Position numbers and translations under genes: made by a program | Notes under the pieces: generated by a model | Databases searched by the model: none | Told to the model about the DNA's origin: nothing | The model's input: only the letters and a program-made list of their open reading frames with translations | Part shown: piece after piece, positions 15,907 to 23,190 of the stretch | How positions within the stretch are numbered: position 1 is the stretch's first letter | How the letters are laid out: every line of letters starts with the position of its first letter | Assembly: GCA_026706025.1 (NCBI GenBank) | Contig: JAPOZO010000089.1 | Coordinates: 110,834 to 174,833, forward strand | DNA: 64,000 nt | Origin: Candidatus Poribacteria bacterium | GTDB taxonomy: Bacteria > Poribacteria > WGA-4E > WGA-3G | Direction of reading: 5' to 3'

Positions 15907-16941
15907 TTAGGTGTTAGTTACCCTGTTTTTGAGTTCCACCCATTCCTCATCGCTGAGTTTCGGGGGCCACGCAATCCGCTTGCCGATGAGCGCGGAACGA
16001 TACGCTGCCATAATCAGATCAAACCCGAGCAGCGCGGGCTCCAATCTATTCCGATGCGGTTGATTTTCGTCATCAAGCCATGTCGCAATCGCCTCCGTAA
16101 ACGCTCGCTGTCCGAACTTGTCATCTTCACCGAAGTGGGTTTTTTCAACGAAGTGCTCCGCCATGCCATCAAACTGATACCCCCATGACCCGTTTTCTCG
16201 CCACCACATCCGACCTTTCGTTCCCCAAAAATCGAGGTTGCACCGCGGATTACTACCGGGGAAATCAATACTCCCAAATGCCGTCCGTGCGGATTCAAAA
16301 AAGACGCGTGCCCCGTTCTCGAACGTATAAATCGCCATCAAGTCTTCAGGACATTGCCGATGCGGAACGTCATAGATTTCCGCACCTTGAACGGCACCCC
16401 ACACGTGCGTAATTGGAATGTCTTTAAGCGCGAAAAGCACAACATCCATCAAGTGGGTATCCATATCGGTAATGTCGCCTTCGGTGCAGGCGCGAATGAA
16501 GTGTATATCGCCGAGGCTATCATCGGCAAAGAACTCCAGCAGCTTCTCAGCGAACGGCAGATACCGCCGTTGGTGATTGACAATAATTTTAAGTCCAGTT
16601 TTCTCATGCGCGGCGGCGAGTGCTTCTGCTTCGCTCGGTCTGAGCGCAAGTGGTTTCTCTATCACCAACGCTTTGACCCCGGCTTCAGCGGCAGGCTCTA
16701 CCCAAATATGTCGCGGCACTGTCGGTTCTGTTACAGCGTGGACGATATCCGGTTTCTCTGTCTCCAACATCTCAACATAGTCTGTATACCCCGGAATGTT
16801 GAGTTCTTCCACTGCTGCTTTTAAACGTTCCTCGTCAATCTCGCAGATGGCAATTACCTTCATATTCTCAATGCCAGCATAGCATCGGGCATGGTGAACA
16901 CCACGCCTACCTCCGGCAATTGCGGTACGATATGTCGCCAT
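15907..16941 (-). CDS. Gfo/Idh/MocA-family oxidoreductase
   Basis: This 344-residue protein has a Rossmann fold beginning YRTAIAGGRRGVHHARCYAG. The conserved VIEKPLALRPSEAEAL follows near residue 94, and NHQRRYLPFAEKL has the substrate-site RRY pattern. ATG 16941 is preferred over the ORF start nine codons upstream because GGAGG lies seven bases before it. The opening glycine motif has Arg-Arg inside, which differs from canonical GxGxxG. Function in sugar or sugar-acid oxidation is likely; the substrate is unknown. Confidence 0.88.
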   Translation of the reverse strand: MATYRTAIAGGRRGVHHARCYAGIENMKVIAICEIDEERLKAAVEELNIPGYTDYVEMLETEKPDIVHAVTEPTVPRHIWVEPAAEAGVKALVIEKPLALRPSEAEALAAAHEKTGLKIIVNHQRRYLPFAEKLLEFFADDSLGDIHFIRACTEGDITDMDTHLMDVVLFALKDIPITHVWGAVQGAEIYDVPHRQCPEDLMAIYTFENGARVFFESARTAFGSIDFPGSNPRCNLDFWGTKGRMWWRENGSWGYQFDGMAEHFVEKTHFGEDDKFGQRAFTEAIATWLDDENQPHRNRLEPALLGFDLIMAAYRSALIGKRIAWPPKLSDEEWVELKNRVTNT

Positions 16942-17161
16942 AATATGCCTCCTCGTTGAAGCGTGCAACTCACAGGTTTCCGAAACGTGCCATTATATTA
17001 ACACGCCCACAAATTTGTGTCAACTGTTTGATTTGGAAATGATGAGAATGAATGGAAGTTGTAGGAATTCCAAATAGGACATCTTTGGACAAAGTGAGAC
17101 AGGTGCTAAGAATGGAAGAATGGAAAAATCCGTCAACTTGTGGAGGTTTCCGACGGCTTGC

Positions 17162-17485
17162 TTATCTTTTTAAACTCTCGTAAACGACATCATGTTTTCC
17201 GATGAAAAACCAGACAAAGCCTTCCTCGTCTTTAGATGCTACTGCTCGATAACCTCTGGTAACCCTCACGGACCAATAATCATAGCCTTCAAGTTTCTCT
17301 AATCTGAGGGAGGGATGGTTTGGATCTTCTTTAAGCCGCTCAAATTGCTTGTCTGCAAGTTTTTGAATAGCCAGCGGAAGTCTTTGATAACACTCCCAAA
17401 AACGACGTGTCGTTTTGTGGACGTATTTTGGGAGTTCAGCACTTGATCTATAGATATTTGAATCTCCCTGCCTTGACATCTTCAA
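17162..17485 (-). CDS. ParE/RelE-fold toxin-like protein
   Basis: The 107-residue protein carries the core of the ParE/RelE superfamily: FWECYQRLPLAIQKLADKQF, then LRLEKLEGYDYWSVRVTRGY, RAVASK and VWFFIGKHDVVYE. Members cleave mRNA or poison gyrase. The gene overlaps the 3' end of the upstream HicB-like gene by 38 bases, as expected for a coupled toxin-antitoxin pair, although a later start codon for the toxin is possible. The key C-terminal His-x-x-Val-Tyr segment is intact. Confidence 0.75.
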   Translation of the reverse strand: MKMSRQGDSNIYRSSAELPKYVHKTTRRFWECYQRLPLAIQKLADKQFERLKEDPNHPSLRLEKLEGYDYWSVRVTRGYRAVASKDEEGFVWFFIGKHDVVYESLKR

Positions 17486-17750
17486 GTGCTTCCTTGCGCA
17501 GATGCTCCAACTTTCCGGCTTTCACATCTTCCTCAAACTTCTTTTCCCAAGTTTCTTCTTCAGCGACGAGTGCCTCATGAAGTTTTTTCTCAAGGGTTTT
17601 CAATAGCACTTCTTCTGTAGGTTCCTCACACTTGACTTCTGGAACCTCTGGAAACCACCCAAGCCAGCCCGTACCGTTTTTCTGGATGTGAGCAGTATAA
17701 ATCTCCTCAAAGACCTTGTCATGAATCTCGACTGTCTTTATTTTTTCCAT
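17448..17750 (-). CDS. HicB-like antitoxin
   Basis: The first 70 residues show the HicB-type partial RNase-H fold: YTAHIQKNGTGWLGWFPEVP, then EVKCEEPTEEVLLKTLEKKL and HEAL. The C-terminal 30 residues are highly charged and helical (WEKKFEEDVKAGKLEHLRKE) and contain a duplicated EDVKAGK/R word. It likely neutralises the overlapping ParE-like product. GGGGGAGAAAACT just before the ATG provides the ribosome binding site. Confidence 0.72.
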   Translation of the reverse strand: MEKIKTVEIHDKVFEEIYTAHIQKNGTGWLGWFPEVPEVKCEEPTEEVLLKTLEKKLHEALVAEEETWEKKFEEDVKAGKLEHLRKEALEDVKAGRFKYL

Positions 17751-17810
17751 AGTTTTCTCCCCCAGTGAGCCAGACTTTGACTGTAAGTCATGAATAATGA
17801 CGGTAGGAAG

Positions 17811-18692
17811 TTAGGGGTTTGTATCCCTTACACAGCGGAAACCGAAGCTGCCCCTCGGATCACGCTCACCACGATCAGCGACGCGCACAGCATGAGGAAC
17901 GCAGCCGTTGCAACCATCACGCACTACACGAGACGTTTTAACCTTCGTAAAATTATCATTCAGCCACCCTACAGTATTAGCACTGGAAAGCGGATTCCAA
18001 TGCGGGGACCCTGCGTAGAAATTTGGATCATATTCATCAAGACACCATTCAAACGCATTGCCCGTCATATCATACAGACCATATCCGTTTGCAGGATATG
18101 TTCCAACAGGAGTAGTATCACCAACGATTCCGCCGTAGTTCGCCTTGTCGGCATCTATTGAATCGCCCCACGGATACTTTTTGCCTACCAAGCCACCACG
18201 TGCAGCCTTTTCCCACTCTGCCTCTGTCGGTAAACGCTTACCAACCCACTTTGCATAGGCCATCGCCGCATACCAACTTACTTTCACTGGATGGTCGCCT
18301 TTACCATCAGGATAGTCATTTCCGTCCCAGTCTTTCAAGTAGTTTCCATTGTGGAATTTTCTCTTAATACGGTCTCTTTGCCACCAACGCCCTTTTTGCC
18401 ACTGTGGGTTGGCATCAATGAATTTTTTGTACTGGGCATTTGTTACTTCGTGGGTATCCATATAGAACGCGTCAACGTAGACAATATGCACGGGTTGCTC
18501 AATATCGTCTCCTTCAACATCATCGCTTCCCATCTCAAACTCGCCTGCCGGAATCAGGGCCATACCTTCGGGCACAACAACCTCAGCAATCTCGTCCGCA
18601 ACAGATTCAAGAGCATCTGGTTTAAACCCAATCATAAAGACGCAGAGAACGCCTACCATAACTAAAACTGAACCGCTAATTCTATTATTCAC
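17811..18692 (-). CDS. Secreted formylglycine-generating-enzyme-fold protein
   Basis: Residues about 45-290 match the FGE-sulfatase/SUMF1 fold: MALIPAGEFEMGSDD, YVDAFYMDTHEVTNAQYKKF, HPVKVSWYAAMAYAKWVG, KRLPTEAEWEKAARGG, YDMTGNAFEWCLDEYD and the end SFGFRCVRD. An N-terminal hydrophobic segment (SVLVMVGVLCVFMIGF) suggests export. GTG 18692 is preferred because AAAGGAG lies seven bases upstream; the ORF extends 34 codons further. The usual RGGSW motif near the end reads RDGCNGC, giving two closely spaced Cys. Most members of this fold are not true formylglycine synthases, so the role is open. Confidence 0.82.
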   Translation of the reverse strand: MNNRISGSVLVMVGVLCVFMIGFKPDALESVADEIAEVVVPEGMALIPAGEFEMGSDDVEGDDIEQPVHIVYVDAFYMDTHEVTNAQYKKFIDANPQWQKGRWWQRDRIKRKFHNGNYLKDWDGNDYPDGKGDHPVKVSWYAAMAYAKWVGKRLPTEAEWEKAARGGLVGKKYPWGDSIDADKANYGGIVGDTTPVGTYPANGYGLYDMTGNAFEWCLDEYDPNFYAGSPHWNPLSSANTVGWLNDNFTKVKTSRVVRDGCNGCVPHAVRVADRGERDPRGSFGFRCVRDTNP

Positions 18693-18783
18693 GAGAAAAC
18701 TCCTTTCAATCAGACTCCTGAAATATTTCCTTGTGAGTAGATAGTATACCCCATACCAACTGAAAAGGCAAAGGTTTTTTAAG

Positions 18784-18918
18784 GTCAGAACCATTCAGTT
18801 TTCGGTTTTTTCGTTTAATTTCAGACCCTCCAGGCCCGGTAGGTGCGGTTTGGAACCGCACCGGATCCTGAAAAAAGTACGAGAAACTCTATAATTTCTT
18901 AAAACTGAATGGCTCTGA
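18784..18918. mobile_element. 135-bp MITE-like element with 18-bp terminal inverted repeats
   Basis: TCAGAACCATTCAGTTTT at 18784-18801 matches the inverted AAAACTGAATGGCTCTGA at 18901-18918 (17 of 18). The centre contains a strong palindrome GGTGCGGTT-TGG-AACCGCACC. There is no coding frame. It lies between the FGE-fold gene and the enolase-superfamily gene. Confidence 0.65.
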
Positions 18919-19007
18919 AGTTTTTTAGTTCTATGTTGTTAAATTCGCGCGCTTGTGATACAATGCAACGCAGGTAGATAAAAATCAACTTCTACAGGAG
19001 AGGTTAT

Positions 19008-20135
19008 ATGAAGATCGATAAAATTGAATCGTTTTTTATTAGAAACGGTTATGTGATCCGAATTCATACAGATACCGGTATCAGCGGTGTCGGACAGACC
19101 GCCTGCTGGGGCTATCCAGAAGCCGTTGATCAAATCATCAACACGTTTAAGAAATACCTCATCGGTCAAAATCCGCTGCGGATTGAACATCATTGGCAAT
19201 ACCTCTATCGCATGGGCCCGTTTCGTGGGACTGCGCTGAGCGGTGCGATCAGTGCAGTAGACATCGCATTGTGGGACATCAAAGGTAAACATTTCGGTGT
19301 CCCAATTTGGGAACTGTTAGGCGGAAATTGTCGTGATAAAATCCGGTTGCATCTGCTTGGCGGCGGCGGCACCCCGGAAACGATGTATGAAGCGGCAAAA
19401 GCAGCCGTTGAAGAAGGTTTCACAGCACTCAAATTTGACCCAGTGGTCGGAAATTTCCAAGATATGGCGGTCGATCGGCTCGTCAAGACCGCCCGCGACC
19501 TCGTCGCTGCTGCGCGAGAAGGCGGTGGACCCGACCTCGATCTGATTGTTGAAGTGCACCGTAAACTGACCCCGATGAACAGCATCGTGTTGGAATCCGC
19601 CTTGGCACCCTTTAATCTCTATTTCATTGAAGACCCCATTCAGATAGATACTATCACAACGCAAGGGGAATTAGCGAAACGGATGACAACCCCGCTCGCT
19701 ATTGGTGAACGCAATGTAAGCATCTGGGAATTCCGAGAAATACTTGAAGCCGGGGGACCACAATATGTGCGTCCGGATGTTGGTCTCGCCGGTGGTATAA
19801 CGCACTGCAAGAAAATCGCGGCACTCGCTGAGGCGTATCACAGTGCAGTTGTCACACATAATTTCCTCGGACCCCTCATCACTGCTGCATCACTCCATTT
19901 AGACACGAGCATCCCGAACTTCATCACACAGGAATACACAAAGGGAGATGAATCTGAGGATTTCGCCGTTTATAAAGTGGCATATCAGCGCGAAGGTGGA
20001 TATATCCCGATTCCTGAAGCACCGGGTTTGGGTATTGAACTTGACGATAGTTTAATCGAGCAGAACCCTTATCAACCGATGAACACAGGCACAACACCTC
20101 TGCGTGAAGACGGCTCTGTCGCTTACGCAGTATAA
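19008..20135 (+). CDS. Mandelate racemase/muconate lactonizing enzyme family dehydratase
   Basis: The 375-residue protein belongs to the enolase superfamily. The capping domain is at the N-terminus (IHTDTGISGVGQTACWG, ALWDIKGKHFGVPIWELLGG). The barrel carries the metal ligands in LIVEVHRKLTP, FIEDPIQ and LAIGERN, and the general-base His in VVTHNFLGPL. The pattern resembles the galactonate/mannonate dehydratase subgroup, with Glu-Val-His where Asp-x-His is usual. It probably dehydrates an acid sugar. GGAGAGG precedes the ATG. Confidence 0.85.
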   Translation: MKIDKIESFFIRNGYVIRIHTDTGISGVGQTACWGYPEAVDQIINTFKKYLIGQNPLRIEHHWQYLYRMGPFRGTALSGAISAVDIALWDIKGKHFGVPIWELLGGNCRDKIRLHLLGGGGTPETMYEAAKAAVEEGFTALKFDPVVGNFQDMAVDRLVKTARDLVAAAREGGGPDLDLIVEVHRKLTPMNSIVLESALAPFNLYFIEDPIQIDTITTQGELAKRMTTPLAIGERNVSIWEFREILEAGGPQYVRPDVGLAGGITHCKKIAALAEAYHSAVVTHNFLGPLITAASLHLDTSIPNFITQEYTKGDESEDFAVYKVAYQREGGYIPIPEAPGLGIELDDSLIEQNPYQPMNTGTTPLREDGSVAYAV

Positions 20136-20138
20136 CAA

Positions 20139-20228
20139 CAGTCAGCTATCAGCAGTTGGCTATCAGACAAGAGGTTTTTGGTGAAGTGTCCTTTTTTCAT
20201 CGCTGACCGCTGAAGATTGATAGCCAGT
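20139..20228. repeat. CTATCAGCAGTTGGCTATCAG-type dispersed repeat
   Basis: GTCAGCTATCAGCAGTTGGC then TATCAG, and further on CGCTGACCGCTGAAG then ATTGATAGCCAGT, form an imperfect inverted repeat. It is related to the short repeats at 30347-30385 and 33823-33860. Confidence 0.5.
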
Positions 20229-20250
20229 AAAGAGGTGGAGGAAATCAAAC

Positions 20251-21051
20251 ATGAATGCTGACGAAAAATATCTATTTGATCTGAATGGTTACCTCGTTAT
20301 CAAAAATGTGCTAACGCCCGAAGAGGTAGCCCTCGCCAACGAAGCGATTGACAAACATGGTGACCAAGTGCGTATCCGTCCACGGGATCAAGCATTTGAC
20401 GGTGGTTCTCCTGAACTGAAAGGTGAGCAGGGGAGAGGAGACCTCGACGGTATGCTCAGCTGGGAAGAGCCGTGGTGTAACCCGTTCCGACACATGCTCG
20501 CGCATCCGACACTTGTTCCATATCTCAACGAGATACTCGGAAGAGGCTTCCGAATGGATCATCAGATGTTCCTGCTTTCAATGGACAAGGGTGCAGAGGG
20601 GCATATGTTCCATGGCTCCTCCGGTCCAGGCTTCGATCCGAACCAATACTATATTTTCCGGGACGGACGCATGCACAACGGCTTGACTGTCGTCGCTTTC
20701 CAATTGACGGATGTGCCACCCGGAGTGGGTGGATTAATCGTTATACCCGGAAGCCATAAGAGCAACTATCCGTGCCCGCAGAAGATGCAGCTCTATCAGG
20801 AACACCAAGAGCATATCCGACAGGTCGTCTGCAACGCTGGGGATGCGGCAATCTTCACAGAGGCGGTGACGCACGGAACGCTGCCGTGGACAGCTGACCA
20901 TCCGAGACGCTCCATTCTAACCCGTTATACCGCAGGCAACATGGCGTATCTCCCTGCATATCCAATACCGGAATGGGCGAATGAGCGCCAGCGTGCTGTC
21001 ATGGAACCACCTTATCATTCTCGATTAAATCGTCCCACCTTGGAAACGTAG
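20251..21051 (+). CDS. Phytanoyl-CoA-dioxygenase-family protein (PhyH), copy C
   Basis: The protein has 266 residues and starts MNADEKYLFDLNGYLVIKNV, a typical PhyH opening. The likely iron ligands lie in FRMDHQMFLLS and MFHGSSGPG, and in AVTHGTLPW, with the 2OG Arg in DHPRRSILTRYT. The first HxD is replaced by an HGSSGP context, so metal binding differs from copies A and B. It is followed 12 bases later by a near-identical copy. Confidence 0.88.
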   Translation: MNADEKYLFDLNGYLVIKNVLTPEEVALANEAIDKHGDQVRIRPRDQAFDGGSPELKGEQGRGDLDGMLSWEEPWCNPFRHMLAHPTLVPYLNEILGRGFRMDHQMFLLSMDKGAEGHMFHGSSGPGFDPNQYYIFRDGRMHNGLTVVAFQLTDVPPGVGGLIVIPGSHKSNYPCPQKMQLYQEHQEHIRQVVCNAGDAAIFTEAVTHGTLPWTADHPRRSILTRYTAGNMAYLPAYPIPEWANERQRAVMEPPYHSRLNRPTLET

Positions 21052-21063
21052 GAAGGTTAAAAA

Positions 21064-21864
21064 ATGAATGCTGACGAAAAATATCTATTCGATCTCAACG
21101 GTTACCTTGTCATCAAGAATGTGCTAACACCCGAAGAGGTAGCCCTCGCGAACGAAGCCATTGACAAACACAGTGATCATGCCCGCATCCGTCCACGCGA
21201 TCAAGCACTTGACGGGGGTTCACCAGAACTGAAAGGCGAACAGGGTAGAGGCGAACAGGGCGGTATGCTCGGTTGGGAAGAGCCGTGGTGCAATCCGTTC
21301 CGACACATGCTCGCGCACCCAACGCTTGTCCCATATCTCAACGAGATACTCGGAAAAGGTTTCCGTATGGACCACCAGATGTTCCTGCTTTCAATGGACA
21401 AAGGCGCGGAAGGTTTTATTTTTCACGGATCCTCCGGTCCCGGCTTCGATCCCAACCAATACTACATCTTCCGAGACGGACGCATGCACAACGGTTTGAC
21501 CGTTGTCACCTTCCAGCTGACGGATGTTCCCCCCGACGCAGGTGGGTTAATCGTCATCCCGGGAAGCCACAAGAGCAACTACCCGTGTCCACAAGAGATG
21601 CGACTCTACCAGCAACACCAAGAGCACATCCGGCAGCTGGTCTGCAACGCGGGCGATGTGATAATTTTCACCGAAGCGGTGACACACGGCACGCTGCCAT
21701 GGACTGCTGACCATCCGCGACGCTCAATTCTGACGCGCTACACCGCAGGCAATATGGCATACGTCCCCGCCTACGAAATACCAGAATGGGCAAATGAACG
21801 TCAACGTGCTGTCATGGAACCGCCCTATCACTCTCGATTAAATCGTCCCGTATTGGAGACGTAG
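21064..21864 (+). CDS. Phytanoyl-CoA-dioxygenase-family protein (PhyH), copy D
   Basis: This is the tandem duplicate of copy C, the same length of 266 residues. It differs mainly in the segment EQGRGEQGGMLGW and a few conservative changes. The same metal and 2OG motifs are kept (AVTHGTLPW, DHPRRSILTRY), so both copies are probably active. GGAAGGTTAAAAA precedes the ATG. Copies C and D are much more similar to each other than to copies A and B, so they duplicated independently. Confidence 0.88.
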   Translation: MNADEKYLFDLNGYLVIKNVLTPEEVALANEAIDKHSDHARIRPRDQALDGGSPELKGEQGRGEQGGMLGWEEPWCNPFRHMLAHPTLVPYLNEILGKGFRMDHQMFLLSMDKGAEGFIFHGSSGPGFDPNQYYIFRDGRMHNGLTVVTFQLTDVPPDAGGLIVIPGSHKSNYPCPQEMRLYQQHQEHIRQLVCNAGDVIIFTEAVTHGTLPWTADHPRRSILTRYTAGNMAYVPAYEIPEWANERQRAVMEPPYHSRLNRPVLET

Positions 21865-21924
21865 GATCGTAGGAGCGAAACCTTCTAAACCCTATGTTTT
21901 CCCTCAATTAGTATAAAAAACGCA

Positions 21925-22004
21925 GCGCGGAATGAAATGGAGCGCGGATTTAAGAAACCGACTCTAAAATACAAATCCGCTCGATTTAACCGCAAGGAAA
22001 ATTA
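21925..22004 (+). promoter_or_regulatory. Structured leader repeat, copy 2 (upstream of cytochrome gene)
   Basis: GCGCGGAATGAAATGGAG, then CGCGGATTTAAGAAAC, and later TTTAACCGCAAGGAAAA repeat the leader found before rplY. In this copy GCGGATTT (21944-21951) pairs perfectly with AAATCCGC (21973-21980). The ribosome-binding AAGGAAAA is nine bases from the ATG. Confidence 0.55.
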
Positions 22005-22008
22005 AAAT

Positions 22009-23073
22009 ATGTCTACTTCAACGAGTGCAATTCTTGGCTTGATCTTCTTAGGCCTCGCGAATGCCTCTGTTTTCTTGATGTTCAAACTATGGGGTTACCC
22101 ATTTAACAAAGAGACACATAAGAGCGAAGCACCACCGTCCTTGATGCTGCTCCACCGACTCATCGGTTATGCGTATGCGATACTCTATATCTTTATGATG
22201 TGGCACATGGTGCCGCGTCTGTGGAACTATCAAGTCGAACTCCCACCGCGCACCGTTGCACACCTGATGCTCGGTATTACTATCGGTGTGCTGATCCTCG
22301 TCAAGATCGCCATCCTCCGGTTTTTCCGACATTTTGAGGAATCGATGCCGTATATCGGTACATGTCTGCTTATCTGCACATACCTGTTGATAGGGTTGTC
22401 AGTGCCGTTCACATTCCGCGAAGCCGCATTGCGTACACAAACAAATGCATTCAGTGATGAGGGGATCACGCGGACCCGCAAGTTGCTTGAAAACGCTGGA
22501 TTGCCAGCAGAAGCACCACTTGATCAATTGGCATCAAAACGAAAACTGCGGGAAGGGCAGCATGTCTTACAACGCAAATGTGTTGTCTGCCACGACTTAC
22601 GGACGATTCTTGTGAAACCACGTACCCCGACCGACTGGGTCCGCCTTGTCAATCGTATGGCAATAAAACCTATGATCGGCGAACCCATCCATCAGGAAGA
22701 AGAGTGGACGGTCTCGGCATATCTCATAGCGATTACACCCGATATCCAGACTTCCGTTCGACAACAGCGACAAGAACAGATGCGTATGGGTGAAGCGAGG
22801 GAGGCTGCGCAAATCGCAACCGTCGCTATGGAAGCGGAAACTGCGACCGGGACAGCACCAGTCGCCTATGATGAAGCAGAAGCAAAAGTGCTCTTTGAAG
22901 ACAGATGCTCACAATGTCATCCCATCACGGATGTAGAAGACTATCCGCCGCGTTCGGAAGAGGAGACAACCGAACTCATAACACGGATGATAGATATCGG
23001 ACTCTATCTTGAAGAGGAAGAAATTGAGTTAATAACTCGCTATATTAACGAAAACTATCTGGAAAGTGAATAG
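22009..23073 (+). CDS. Membrane-anchored diheme cytochrome c
   Basis: The first 140 or so residues form four transmembrane helices (ILGLIFLGLANASVFLMF, YAYAILYIFMMWHMVP, LMLGITIGVLILVKIAI, CLLICTYLLIGLSVPF) with His residues in and near the helices (LLHRLIG, MWHMVP, VAHLMLG) that could ligate heme b. A soluble part follows with two c-type heme sites, CVVCH near residue 190 and CSQCH near residue 300, joined by a Gln/Ala-rich linker. It is likely an electron-transfer component of the cytoplasmic membrane. The Rieske/GltB-like fusion gene starts 117 bases downstream. Confidence 0.85.
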   Translation: MSTSTSAILGLIFLGLANASVFLMFKLWGYPFNKETHKSEAPPSLMLLHRLIGYAYAILYIFMMWHMVPRLWNYQVELPPRTVAHLMLGITIGVLILVKIAILRFFRHFEESMPYIGTCLLICTYLLIGLSVPFTFREAALRTQTNAFSDEGITRTRKLLENAGLPAEAPLDQLASKRKLREGQHVLQRKCVVCHDLRTILVKPRTPTDWVRLVNRMAIKPMIGEPIHQEEEWTVSAYLIAITPDIQTSVRQQRQEQMRMGEAREAAQIATVAMEAETATGTAPVAYDEAEAKVLFEDRCSQCHPITDVEDYPPRSEEETTELITRMIDIGLYLEEEEIELITRYINENYLESE

Positions 23074-23190
23074 GAGGACGGACTCACTAAGAACTGTCCA
23101 TCGCCTACCCTACCAAAGCTGCTGATAGGTTGGCATCTTATTGATCATACTATTCATCGGAGCGGAGAGTCTTGAATTAGTCCTATAAAA

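Noticed and set aside
17811..18692. True formylglycine-generating enzyme activating the sulfatase-like protein
   Set aside because: The protein appears exported, lacks the canonical Cys arrangement, and the only sulfatase-fold protein here has Thr at the activation position.
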